Source: Comamonadaceae bacterium (lineage in GTDB: Bacteria; Pseudomonadota; Gammaproteobacteria; Burkholderiales; Burkholderiaceae_C). From it: DNA of 64,000 nt. Positions 20,212 through 28,500 of the stretch are shown in pieces. Location: the NCBI GenBank assembly GCA_027488735.1, contig JAIYBB010000005.1, forward strand, positions 1 through 64,000. Reading direction: 5' to 3'. The notes below the pieces were generated by a model. The model was not told the origin of the DNA. It saw only the letters and a program-made list of their open reading frames with translations, and did no database searches. Every line of letters starts with the position of its first letter. Within the stretch, counting starts at the first letter, position 1. The translations under genes were made by a program, and so were the position numbers.

Positions 20212-21975
20212 ATGGCCATCGTGCATGAAGACCGACCAATGTCGTCGGAAGAAAAGAAAGTCATTTTTGCCTCGTCACTGGGCACGGTGTTCGAGTGGTA
20301 TGACTTCTACCTTTACGGCGCACTTGCGGCCATCATCGCCAAGCAGTTCTTCAGCGGCTTGGACCAAGGCTCTGCCTTCATTTTTGCGCTGCTGGCATTT
20401 GCCGCAGGTTTCATCGTGCGCCCGTTCGGTGCCATATTTTTTGGCCGCTTGGGTGACATGATCGGTCGCAAATACACCTTCTTGGTGACCATTCTCATCA
20501 TGGGTTTGTCGACCTTTATTGTGGGCATTTTGCCAACCTACGCCAGTATTGGTGTGGCCGCGCCGATCATCTTGATCGCCTTGCGTTTGCTGCAAGGTTT
20601 GGCGCTCGGCGGTGAATACGGCGGTGCTGCCACTTATGTGGCCGAACACGCGCCGCACGGCAAACGCGGCGCTTACACCGCTTGGATTCAAACCACCGCA
20701 ACCCTGGGATTGTTTTTGTCTTTGCTGGTGATTTTGGGCACGCGTACCGCCATCGGTGAAGAGGCCTTTGAAGATTGGGGCTGGCGCATTCCTTTCTTGG
20801 TGTCTATCGCTTTGTTGGGGGTGTCGGTTTACATCCGCTTGTCCATGAACGAGTCACCTGCTTTCACCAAAATGAAAGCCGAAGGAAAAACCTCTAAAGC
20901 ACCTTTGACCGAGTCATTCGGCCAATGGAAAAATTTGAAGATTGTGATCTTGGCCCTGATCGGTTTGACCGCAGGCCAAGCCGTGGTCTGGTACACCGGC
21001 CAGTTTTATGCCTTGTTCTTCTTGACCCAGTCGTTGAAAGTTGATGGGGCCACAGCCAATTTGTTTGTGGCTGCCTCGTTGATCATCGGCACGCCTTTCT
21101 TCATCATTTTTGGAGCCTTGTCAGACAAGGTCGGACGCAAGCCCATCATCATGCTGGGTTGTTTGCTGGCCGTTCTGTCTTATTTCTTTGTGTTTGAACA
21201 ATTGACCAAAGCCGCCAACCCAGATTTGCATGCGGCACAGCAAGCCAACAAAGTGGTGGTGGTGGCTGACCCGGCAGAGTGTTCATTCCAATTCAACCCC
21301 ACAGGCACTGCCAAGTTCACTTCTTCATGTGACATCGTCAAGCAAAAACTGGCCGCCAGTTCGGTCAGCTACTCCAACGAAATCGCAGCTCCCGGTACAC
21401 CAGCGGTCATCAAAGTCGGCGAAAAAACCATTTCTACGGTGGTGACACCAGAAGATGTGGCAGCAGCCAAAGAGGCGGCCGAGAAAAAATTGGAAGCACT
21501 CAAAGCGGCTGAACCGGTGGACCCCAAGGCGGTGAAAAGAGCCGAAGACGCGTTGAAAAATCTGTCGGATGAAAAGAAAAGCCGCGATGCTGTCATTTCT
21601 GCCAACTTGAGCGACACCCTCAAAGCTGCTGGATACCCTGCCAAAGCTGATCCAATGAAAATCAACAAAGTTTGGGTGATTTTGATCCTGACCTACTTGG
21701 TGATTTTGGTGACCATGGTGTATGGACCGATTGCCGCCATATTGGTGGAAATGTTCCCCACCCGCATCCGCTACACCTCCATGTCTTTGCCCTACCACAT
21801 TGGTAACGGCTGGTTCGGCGGTTTGTTGCCAACCATGGCATTTGCCATCGTGGCGCAGACCGGCAACATGTACAACGGCCTGTGGTATCCCATCATCATT
21901 GCTGGTGCTACCTTCATCATCGGTACTTTGTTCATCAAGGAAACCAAAGATGTTGATATTTATGCCGATGACTAA
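20212..21975 (+). CDS. MFS transporter, metabolite:H+ symporter family, with large periplasmic insertion
   Basis: A 587-residue inner-membrane carrier of the ProP/ShiA/KgtP type. FEWYDFYLYG in helix 1, the loop 2-3 motif GRLGDMIGRKYTF and the loop 8-9 motif GALSDKVGRKPIIM identify the family. Relatives have 430-450 residues; here about 145 extra residues (roughly 336-481) separate helix 9 from helix 10, on the predicted periplasmic side. The insertion contains two cysteines and an Ala/Lys/Glu-rich helical stretch likely to form a coiled coil. An AAGGAG site precedes the ATG at 20212. The gene has its own terminator. The substrate is probably a carboxylate, given the neighbouring acyl-CoA genes, but this is a guess. 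Confidence 0.88.
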   Translation: MAIVHEDRPMSSEEKKVIFASSLGTVFEWYDFYLYGALAAIIAKQFFSGLDQGSAFIFALLAFAAGFIVRPFGAIFFGRLGDMIGRKYTFLVTILIMGLSTFIVGILPTYASIGVAAPIILIALRLLQGLALGGEYGGAATYVAEHAPHGKRGAYTAWIQTTATLGLFLSLLVILGTRTAIGEEAFEDWGWRIPFLVSIALLGVSVYIRLSMNESPAFTKMKAEGKTSKAPLTESFGQWKNLKIVILALIGLTAGQAVVWYTGQFYALFFLTQSLKVDGATANLFVAASLIIGTPFFIIFGALSDKVGRKPIIMLGCLLAVLSYFFVFEQLTKAANPDLHAAQQANKVVVVADPAECSFQFNPTGTAKFTSSCDIVKQKLAASSVSYSNEIAAPGTPAVIKVGEKTISTVVTPEDVAAAKEAAEKKLEALKAAEPVDPKAVKRAEDALKNLSDEKKSRDAVISANLSDTLKAAGYPAKADPMKINKVWVILILTYLVILVTMVYGPIAAILVEMFPTRIRYTSMSLPYHIGNGWFGGLLPTMAFAIVAQTGNMYNGLWYPIIIAGATFIIGTLFIKETKDVDIYADD

Positions 21976-21999
21976 TTCGTCTAAGCACTGACTTGCCAG

Positions 22000-22028
22000 G
22001 CCCTCCATCCATGGAGGGCTTTTTTTTT
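22000..22028 (+). terminator. Rho-independent terminator after the MFS gene
   Basis: GCCCTCCAT at 22000-22008 pairs with ATGGAGGGC at 22011-22019 and is followed by nine T. It separates the MFS gene from the liv operon. Confidence 0.92.
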
Positions 22029-22030
22029 CC

Positions 22031-22054
22031 TACAATCGCGCACCTTTTGGGAGA
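22031..22054 (+). promoter_or_regulatory. livH -10-like element and ribosome-binding site
   Basis: TACAAT at 22031-22036 resembles a -10 element just behind the MFS terminator. GGGAGA at 22049-22054 is a good Shine-Dalgarno sequence six bases before an ATC codon at 22061, but 15 bases before the first TTG at 22070. The spacing therefore favours translation starting at the ATC. Confidence 0.5.
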
Positions 22055-22069
22055 CTGGCCATCGATATC

Positions 22070-22990
22070 TTGTTGCAACAAATCATCAATGGACTGGTAC
22101 TTGGCAGCATGTATGCCTTGCTGGCTCTTGGGTACACCATGGTCTACGGCATCATCAACCTGATCAACTTCGCGCACGGTGAAGTATTGATGGTGGGTGC
22201 GTTGACCAGTTGGACCGTCGTCGGTGTGTTGCAACAATATGCACCAGGCATGCCGGGTTGGCTCATGCTGCTGATTTCACTGGTCTGCGCTTGTGTGGTG
22301 GCAGCCGCTTTGAATTTCGCCATTGAAAAAATTGCATACAAGCCGCTGCGGGGTGCGCCGAAACTCGCGCCCTTGATCACTGCGATTGGCATGTCCATTT
22401 TGTTGCAGACATTGGCCATGGTGATTTGGAAACCCAATTACAAGTCATTCCCCACCTTGTTGCCTAGCGACCCGATTCCTGTGGCAGGTGCAGTCATCAC
22501 GCCAACTCAAATCCTCATCTTGGCGGTCACTGCCATGGCGCTGGCATTGCTGATGTGGTTGGTCAATGGCACTAAGCTGGGGCGAGCCATGCGCGCTACC
22601 TCTGAAAATCCGCGCGTCGCCACCTTGATGGGTGTCAAGCCTGACATGGTGATCTCAGCCACCTTTGTCATTGGCGCGGTATTGGCGGCACTCGCTGGTG
22701 TGATGTGGGCTTCTAACTACGGCACGGTGCAACACGGCATGGGCTTTTTACCCGGGCTCAAAGCATTCACCGCCGCTGTGTTTGGCGGCATTGGCAACTT
22801 GCCCGGCGCGGTGGTCGGGGGTATTTTGCTGGGCTTGATTGAAGCCATCGCCTCGGGCTATATCGGCGACCTGACGGGAGGTGTGCTGGGCAGCCATTAC
22901 GCCGATATCTTCGCGTTCGTGGTGTTGATTGCCGTGCTGACTTTGCGGCCCTCGGGCTTATTGGGTGAACGCGTCGCGGACAGGGCATGA
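22070..22990 (+). CDS. livH: Branched-chain amino acid ABC transporter permease LivH
   Basis: An inner-membrane permease of about 306 residues from the LivH family. The N-terminal QQIINGLVLGSMYALLALGY and INLINFAHGEVLM, and the C-terminal FTAAVFGGIGNLPGAVVGG, are diagnostic. The coordinates use the first conventional start (TTG at 22070). Homologues I recall begin M-D-(I/L)-LLQQIINGL, and here the codons before LLQQ are ATC GAT ATC, with ATC at 22061 in the place of the usual ATG and a well-spaced Shine-Dalgarno before it. The true start may thus be ATC, giving 309 residues. It is first in livHMGF and overlaps livM by four bases. No periplasmic binding protein gene is in the window. Confidence 0.93.
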   Translation: MLQQIINGLVLGSMYALLALGYTMVYGIINLINFAHGEVLMVGALTSWTVVGVLQQYAPGMPGWLMLLISLVCACVVAAALNFAIEKIAYKPLRGAPKLAPLITAIGMSILLQTLAMVIWKPNYKSFPTLLPSDPIPVAGAVITPTQILILAVTAMALALLMWLVNGTKLGRAMRATSENPRVATLMGVKPDMVISATFVIGAVLAALAGVMWASNYGTVQHGMGFLPGLKAFTAAVFGGIGNLPGAVVGGILLGLIEAIASGYIGDLTGGVLGSHYADIFAFVVLIAVLTLRPSGLLGERVADRA

Positions 22991-24093
22991 AAACCATGAA
23001 AAACCACACCGCCGCATCTTATGTACGTTACGCCGCTTGGGGCGTGCTGTTGATGGTGTTGCCTTTGGTGTTGCAGATATTTGGCAACGGATGGGTGCGC
23101 ATCGCTGACATGGCTTTGTTGTATGTGTTGCTGGCTTTGGGTTTGAATATTGTGGTGGGTTATGCGGGCTTGCTTGACTTGGGGTTTGTCGCTTTTTTTG
23201 CGGTGGGTGCCTACATGTTTGGCTTATTGGCGTCACCGCACCTGATAGAAAACTTTCCCATGTTTGCCGCCCTGTTCCCGCAAGGCATACATACCCCTTT
23301 GTGGGTGGTGATTCCGTTGGGTGCGGCTTTGGCTGGTTTGTTCGGCCTATTGCTTGGCGCGCCCACCTTGAAATTGCGCGGCGATTACTTGGCCATCGTG
23401 ACCTTGGGTTTTGGTGAAATCATCCGCGTGTTTTTGAACAACCTTGACAACCCGGTCAACATCACCAATGGCCCTAAGGGTTTGGGACAAATTGACCCGA
23501 TGACCATCATGGGCCATCCACTGTCACGCACACTTGACCTGGGTTTCATGCAATTGCCCAGTGTCACGCAGTACTACTATTTGTTTTTAGCCGTGGTGTT
23601 GGTCAGTGTGTTGGTGTGTTACCGCTTAGAGCATTCGCGCATTGGTCGCGCTTGGATGGCGATTCGTGAAGATGAAATAGCGGCCAAGGCCATGGGGCTG
23701 AATACGCGCAACCTCAAGCTCATGGCGTTTGGCATGGGCGCGGCATTCGGTGGTGTCTCCGGTGTGTTGTTTTCTTCTTTCCAAGGATTTGTATCACCTG
23801 AATCATTCAGCCTGATGGAGTCGGTGATGATCGTCGCCATGGTGGTCTTGGGCGGCTTAGGTCATTTGCCGGGCGTGATTTTGGGTGCGGTGTTGTTGTC
23901 GGCTCTGCCCGAAGTGTTGCGCTATGTGGCCAGCCCCTTGCAAGAGCTGACCGGTGGCCGACTAGACGCCGCCATACTGCGCCAACTCTTGATTGCATTG
24001 GCGATGATTCTCATCATGCTGTGGCGACCGCGTGGTTTGTGGCCAGCACCGGAACACGGCAAGGCCTTGCCTGCTGATAAGAGGTCAGCATGA
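22987..24093 (+). CDS. livM: Branched-chain amino acid ABC transporter permease LivM
   Basis: A 368-residue inner-membrane permease, partner of LivH. The family blocks YVLLALGLNIVVGYAGLLDLGFVAF, PTLKLRGDYLAIVTLGFGEI and GGLGHLPGVILGAVLL are present among about eight to ten hydrophobic segments. It overlaps livH and livG by four bases each. The substrate class (leucine, isoleucine, valine or related short-chain amides and acids) is set by the binding protein, which is encoded elsewhere. Confidence 0.94.
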   Translation: MKTMKNHTAASYVRYAAWGVLLMVLPLVLQIFGNGWVRIADMALLYVLLALGLNIVVGYAGLLDLGFVAFFAVGAYMFGLLASPHLIENFPMFAALFPQGIHTPLWVVIPLGAALAGLFGLLLGAPTLKLRGDYLAIVTLGFGEIIRVFLNNLDNPVNITNGPKGLGQIDPMTIMGHPLSRTLDLGFMQLPSVTQYYYLFLAVVLVSVLVCYRLEHSRIGRAWMAIREDEIAAKAMGLNTRNLKLMAFGMGAAFGGVSGVLFSSFQGFVSPESFSLMESVMIVAMVVLGGLGHLPGVILGAVLLSALPEVLRYVASPLQELTGGRLDAAILRQLLIALAMILIMLWRPRGLWPAPEHGKALPADKRSA

Positions 24094-24860
24094 GTACACC
24101 CGTGTTGAATGTGCAAGGTATCTCCAAACGCTTTGGCGGCTTGCAAGCGCTGAGTGATGTAGGCATGACGATTCAGCGCGGCCAGGTGTATGGTTTGATC
24201 GGCCCGAACGGTGCGGGCAAAACCACTTTCTTCAATGTCATTACCGGCTTGTACACACCCGACACCGGCAGTTTCGAGTTGGCTGGCAAGCCTTACCAAC
24301 CCACGGCAGTGCACGAAGTGGCCAAGGCGGGCATTGCGCGCACATTTCAAAACATCCGCTTGTTCGCTGACATGACTGCGCTGGAAAATGTCATGGTAGG
24401 GCGGCATGTGCGCACACGCTCGGGCTTGCTGGGCGCTATTTTCCGCAGCAAAGCTTTTGTCGCTGAAGAAGCGGCTATCGAACAGCGTGCCCACGAGTTG
24501 CTGGCCTATGTAGGCATCGCCGATTTGGCTGACTACAAAGCACGAACGCTGAGTTATGGCGACCAGCGCCGGTTGGAAATTGCGCGTGCACTGGCGACCG
24601 ATCCGCAGTTGATGGCCTTGGACGAACCAGCCGCCGGCATGAACGCCACCGAAAAAGTACAACTGCGTGAATTGATTGACCGCATTCGCAACGATGGGCG
24701 CACCATTTTGCTGATCGAGCATGACGTGAAATTGGTCATGGGTTTGTGCGATGCAGTGACCGTGTTGGACTACGGCAAGCAAATCGCGCAAGGCACACCG
24801 GCGCAGGTGCAGTCCGATCCCAAAGTGATCGAAGCCTATCTCGGCACAGGAGAGCATTGA
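24090..24860 (+). CDS. livG: Branched-chain amino acid ABC transporter ATPase LivG
   Basis: A 256-residue cytoplasmic ATPase. Walker A GPNGAGKTT is near residues 41-49. The LivG-typical AGIARTFQNIRLF, the signature LSYGDQRRLEIARAL and the Walker B LMALDEPAAGMN are present, with the H-loop in LLIEHDVKLVMG. LSYGDQ in place of LSGGQ is normal for LivG. It follows livM with an ATGA overlap and precedes livF without a gap. Confidence 0.95.
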   Translation: MSTPVLNVQGISKRFGGLQALSDVGMTIQRGQVYGLIGPNGAGKTTFFNVITGLYTPDTGSFELAGKPYQPTAVHEVAKAGIARTFQNIRLFADMTALENVMVGRHVRTRSGLLGAIFRSKAFVAEEAAIEQRAHELLAYVGIADLADYKARTLSYGDQRRLEIARALATDPQLMALDEPAAGMNATEKVQLRELIDRIRNDGRTILLIEHDVKLVMGLCDAVTVLDYGKQIAQGTPAQVQSDPKVIEAYLGTGEH

Positions 24861-25574
24861 ATGAGTGCCTTGTTGCAAGTCACCGATTTGCGGGTTGCTT
24901 ATGGCGGCATTCAAGCGGTCAAAGGCGTCAGCTTTCAGGTCAACGAAGGCGAATTGGTATCGCTGATCGGCTCGAATGGCGCAGGTAAAACCACCACCAT
25001 GAAGGCCATCACCGGTTCGCTGCTGCCAACGGCCGGACGCATCGAATACCTGGGCCGTGACATACGCGGCCAGGGCAGTTGGGACCTGGTCAAGCAAGGC
25101 TTAGTCATGGTGCCCGAGGGGCGCGGCGTGTTCACCCGCATGAGCATTGTGGAAAACCTACAGATGGGTGCGTATTTGCGTAGCGATAAGCGGGGCATTC
25201 AGACCGATATGGACCGTGTGTTTGCGTTGTTTCCACGGCTCAAAGAACGCAGTGCACAATTGGCCGGCACCCTGTCCGGCGGCGAGCAGCAAATGCTGGC
25301 CATGGGACGTGCCTTGCTCAGCCGCCCGCGACTCCTGCTGTTGGACGAACCGTCCATGGGCTTGTCGCCCCTCATGGTGGACAAAATATTCGAGGTGATT
25401 GCCGAAGTGGCAGGTTTGGGCGTCACTGTGTTGCTGGTCGAACAAAACGCCAGTCGTGCCCTGAAGATGGCGCAACGTGCTTACGTGATGGAATCCGGCG
25501 AAATCAGCATGCAGGGCGAGGCAAAAGCCCTGCTGCATGACCCAAAAGTTCGCGCCGCCTACCTCGGTGAATAA
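24861..25574 (+). CDS. livF: Branched-chain amino acid ABC transporter ATPase LivF
   Basis: A 237-residue ATPase, the second nucleotide-binding subunit. Walker [10 protein letters not shown], the LivF-typical [17 protein letters not shown], the signature [15 protein letters not shown] and Walker [16 protein letters not shown] are all visible. It starts immediately after the livG stop. Its stop lies eight bases before the uvrA ATG, so uvrA may share its transcript. Confidence 0.95.
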   Translation: MSALLQVTDLRVAYGGIQAVKGVSFQVNEGELVSLIGSNGAGKTTTMKAITGSLLPTAGRIEYLGRDIRGQGSWDLVKQGLVMVPEGRGVFTRMSIVENLQMGAYLRSDKRGIQTDMDRVFALFPRLKERSAQLAGTLSGGEQQMLAMGRALLSRPRLLLLDEPSMGLSPLMVDKIFEVIAEVAGLGVTVLLVEQNASRALKMAQRAYVMESGEISMQGEAKALLHDPKVRAAYLGE

Positions 25575-25581
25575 TGGCGGG

Positions 25582-28500
25582 ATGAGCCAAGGTTTTATTC
25601 GCATTCGGGGTGCCCGTCAGCACAATCTCAAAAACATCGACATAGACATCCGCACCAACGAGTTGACGGTGTTCACTGGCCCGAGCGGTTCCGGTAAATC
25701 CAGTCTGGTGTTCGACACTTTGTACGCCGAAGGCCAGCGTCGCTATGTAGAAACATTCAGCGCTTACGCGCGGCAATTTTTAGACCGCATGGACCGACCG
25801 GCGGTAGACAAAGTCGAGGGCGTGCCGCCAGCGATTGCGATTGACCAGACCAACCCGGTGCGCAGTTCACGTTCAACGGTAGGCACCATGACCGAGTTGA
25901 ACGACCATTTGAAACTGTTGTTCGCCCGCGCCGGCCAATTGTTTGACAGGCGAACCGCGCAAGCAGTTGAGCATGACAGTGCCGACAGTATTTTTCAAAA
26001 ATTGCTGGCCCAAAGCGAAGGTGATCCCCGCTGGGTCATTACTTTTCCGGTGGAGCTGCCCGCCAACACCAGCGCCGACGAATTGCAGGCATGGCTGAGT
26101 GCCAGCGGTTTCACCCGCATACATACACAACGTGAAATCACCTACAGCGCAGATCCAGCGCCAGCCACCCACAAAAAATCTGCAGCTGCAAAAAAAACAG
26201 CAGCAGCCAAGAAAACCGCCACTGCCAAGCCGGATACAAACGGCAAACGCCAATTGCTGGATGTGGTGGCCGACAGGTTTCGCTTGCAACAGGTTGAACA
26301 CGTTCGTGCCATGGAAGCGATTGAACTGGCATTGCAACGCGGCAGCGGCCGCATGACCGCTTACCGCATGCCCGCAGAGGCAGGCACTGACAGCCTGGGC
26401 GAAGCCTTTCGTTTCTCCACTGGCTTGCATTGTCCTGACAGTGATTTGCGCTACAGCGAACCGACGCCTTCGATGTTTTCATTCAATTCGCCGGCAGGTG
26501 CATGCCCCACCTGCAAAGGGTTTGGGCGTGTCATTGGCGTCGATTACGGCTTGGTCATTCCGAACGACAAAATGACCTTGCGCATGGGTGCCATCAAGCC
26601 CATGCAAACCCCTGCGTGGCAGGAATGCCAAGATGATTTGATGCGGCATGCGGAGACGGCGGGCATACCGCGCGACACCGCTTGGTACAAATTAACCGCC
26701 GAACAACATGACTGGGTGATTCACGGCTCACCCAATTGGAACGGTAAATGGAACCAGCAGTGGTATGGCGTCAAGCGTTTCTTTGAATACTTAGAAACCA
26801 AGTCGTACAAGATGCACATTCGTGTGCTGCTCTCCAAGTACCGCTCGTACACCTTGTGCACTGATTGCAACGGTGCCCGACTGCAGACCGAAAGTTTGCT
26901 ATGGCGCATCGGTAGTCGCGCGGGTGCTGACATGGCATTGCCTGCTGCACGGCGTTTTTTGCCGCAAGGCGTGCAATGGTCGCGCGACCAACTTGAAGCC
27001 TTGCCGGGCTTGTGTCTGCACGACATGATGCTCATGCCGATACACAGACTGCGTGGTTTTTTTGACCACATGGCTTCTGATGCGTCACTCACTGCCCATG
27101 CGCAGGCCGAGCAGCAAGCGCTGCATTTGTTGCTGGATGAAATCCGCACCCGCTTGAAATATTTGTGCGATGTCGGCATCGGTTATTTGAGTTTGGACAG
27201 ACAAAGCCGCACGCTCAGTGGCGGCGAGGTGCAGCGCATCAACCTGACCACAGCCTTGGGCACTTCCTTGGTCAATACCTTGTTTGTGCTGGACGAGCCC
27301 AGCATCGGTTTGCATCCGCGAGACATGCACCGCATCACGCAAGCCATGTTGCGTTTGCGTGATGCAGGCAACACCTTGGTGGTGGTCGAACACGATCCCG
27401 CGGTGATGCTGGCAGCCGACCGGATTGTGGACATGGGGCCCGGCCCGGGCGAGCGCGGCGGGCAAGTGGTGTTTGATGGCACACCTGAGCAATTGAAACA
27501 AGCCGATACGCTCACAGGCGCTTATTTGGGTGCGCGCAAACAAGTGGGTGTGGGTTTGAAGCGCATGGTGAGCGACGCTACACCGCGTTTGGTGCTCGAA
27601 GGTGCGCGTGAACACAATTTACGCGATCTGCACATTGAATTTCCTTTGCAACGCTGGGTCACGGTGACTGGTGTCAGCGGCTCGGGCAAATCTACATTGG
27701 TGCAAGACATATTGGCACCGGCATTGCTGCGGCATTTCGGCAAAAGCACGGAAGGCGCAGGCGCACATGACCGCTTGCTGGGGGCGGACCATTTGAGCGA
27801 TGTGGTGTTTGTGGACCAGTCGCCGATTGGCAAAACTGCACGTTCGAATCCGGCGAGTTATGTCGGCGCATGGGATGCCGTGCGAGAGATATTCGCCAAC
27901 ACGGCGATGTCGCGTCAGCGCAGTTACACCGCGTCCAAATTCAGCTTCAACGGCGGCGACGGGCGTTGCCCGACTTGCGGCGGCTCCGGTTTCGAGCATG
28001 TGGAAATGCAGTTTTTGAGCGATGTGTATTTGCGTTGCCCGGATTGCGACGGCCAGCGCTATCGGCCGGAAATTTTGGAAGTCAAAATCGAGCGAAAAAA
28101 ATCGGCGCATGAGCCGCCGGTGTTTTTGAATGTCGCCGATGTCTTGAATCTGACGGTGAGCGAAGCGGTGCAATTGTTTGCCAATGACCGCGACGTGATC
28201 CGCGCCTTGCAGCCCATCGTCGATGTCGGTTTGGAATACGTGCGCTTAGGCCAACCGGTGCCCACACTCAGCGGCGGCGAAGCCCAGCGTTTGAAGCTGG
28301 CTGGTTTTTTGGCTGAAGCTGCAAAGGTCGCGTCATCCAGCCGTCAACCTGCGGCACGCAAAGGCGTGCTGTTTTTGTTTGACGAGCCGACCACGGGTTT
28401 GCATTTCGACGACATCGCCAAGCTGATGCGCGCATTGCGTCGTTTGCTGGATGCCGGTCATTCGCTGATCGTCATCGAGCACAACCTGGACGTGATTCGT

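Noticed and set aside
26158..26235. The repetitive Ala/Lys codons in uvrA, considered as a frameshifted or foreign insert
   Set aside because: The frame is open and both flanks align with UvrA, so it is an in-frame low-complexity insertion and not a mobile element.
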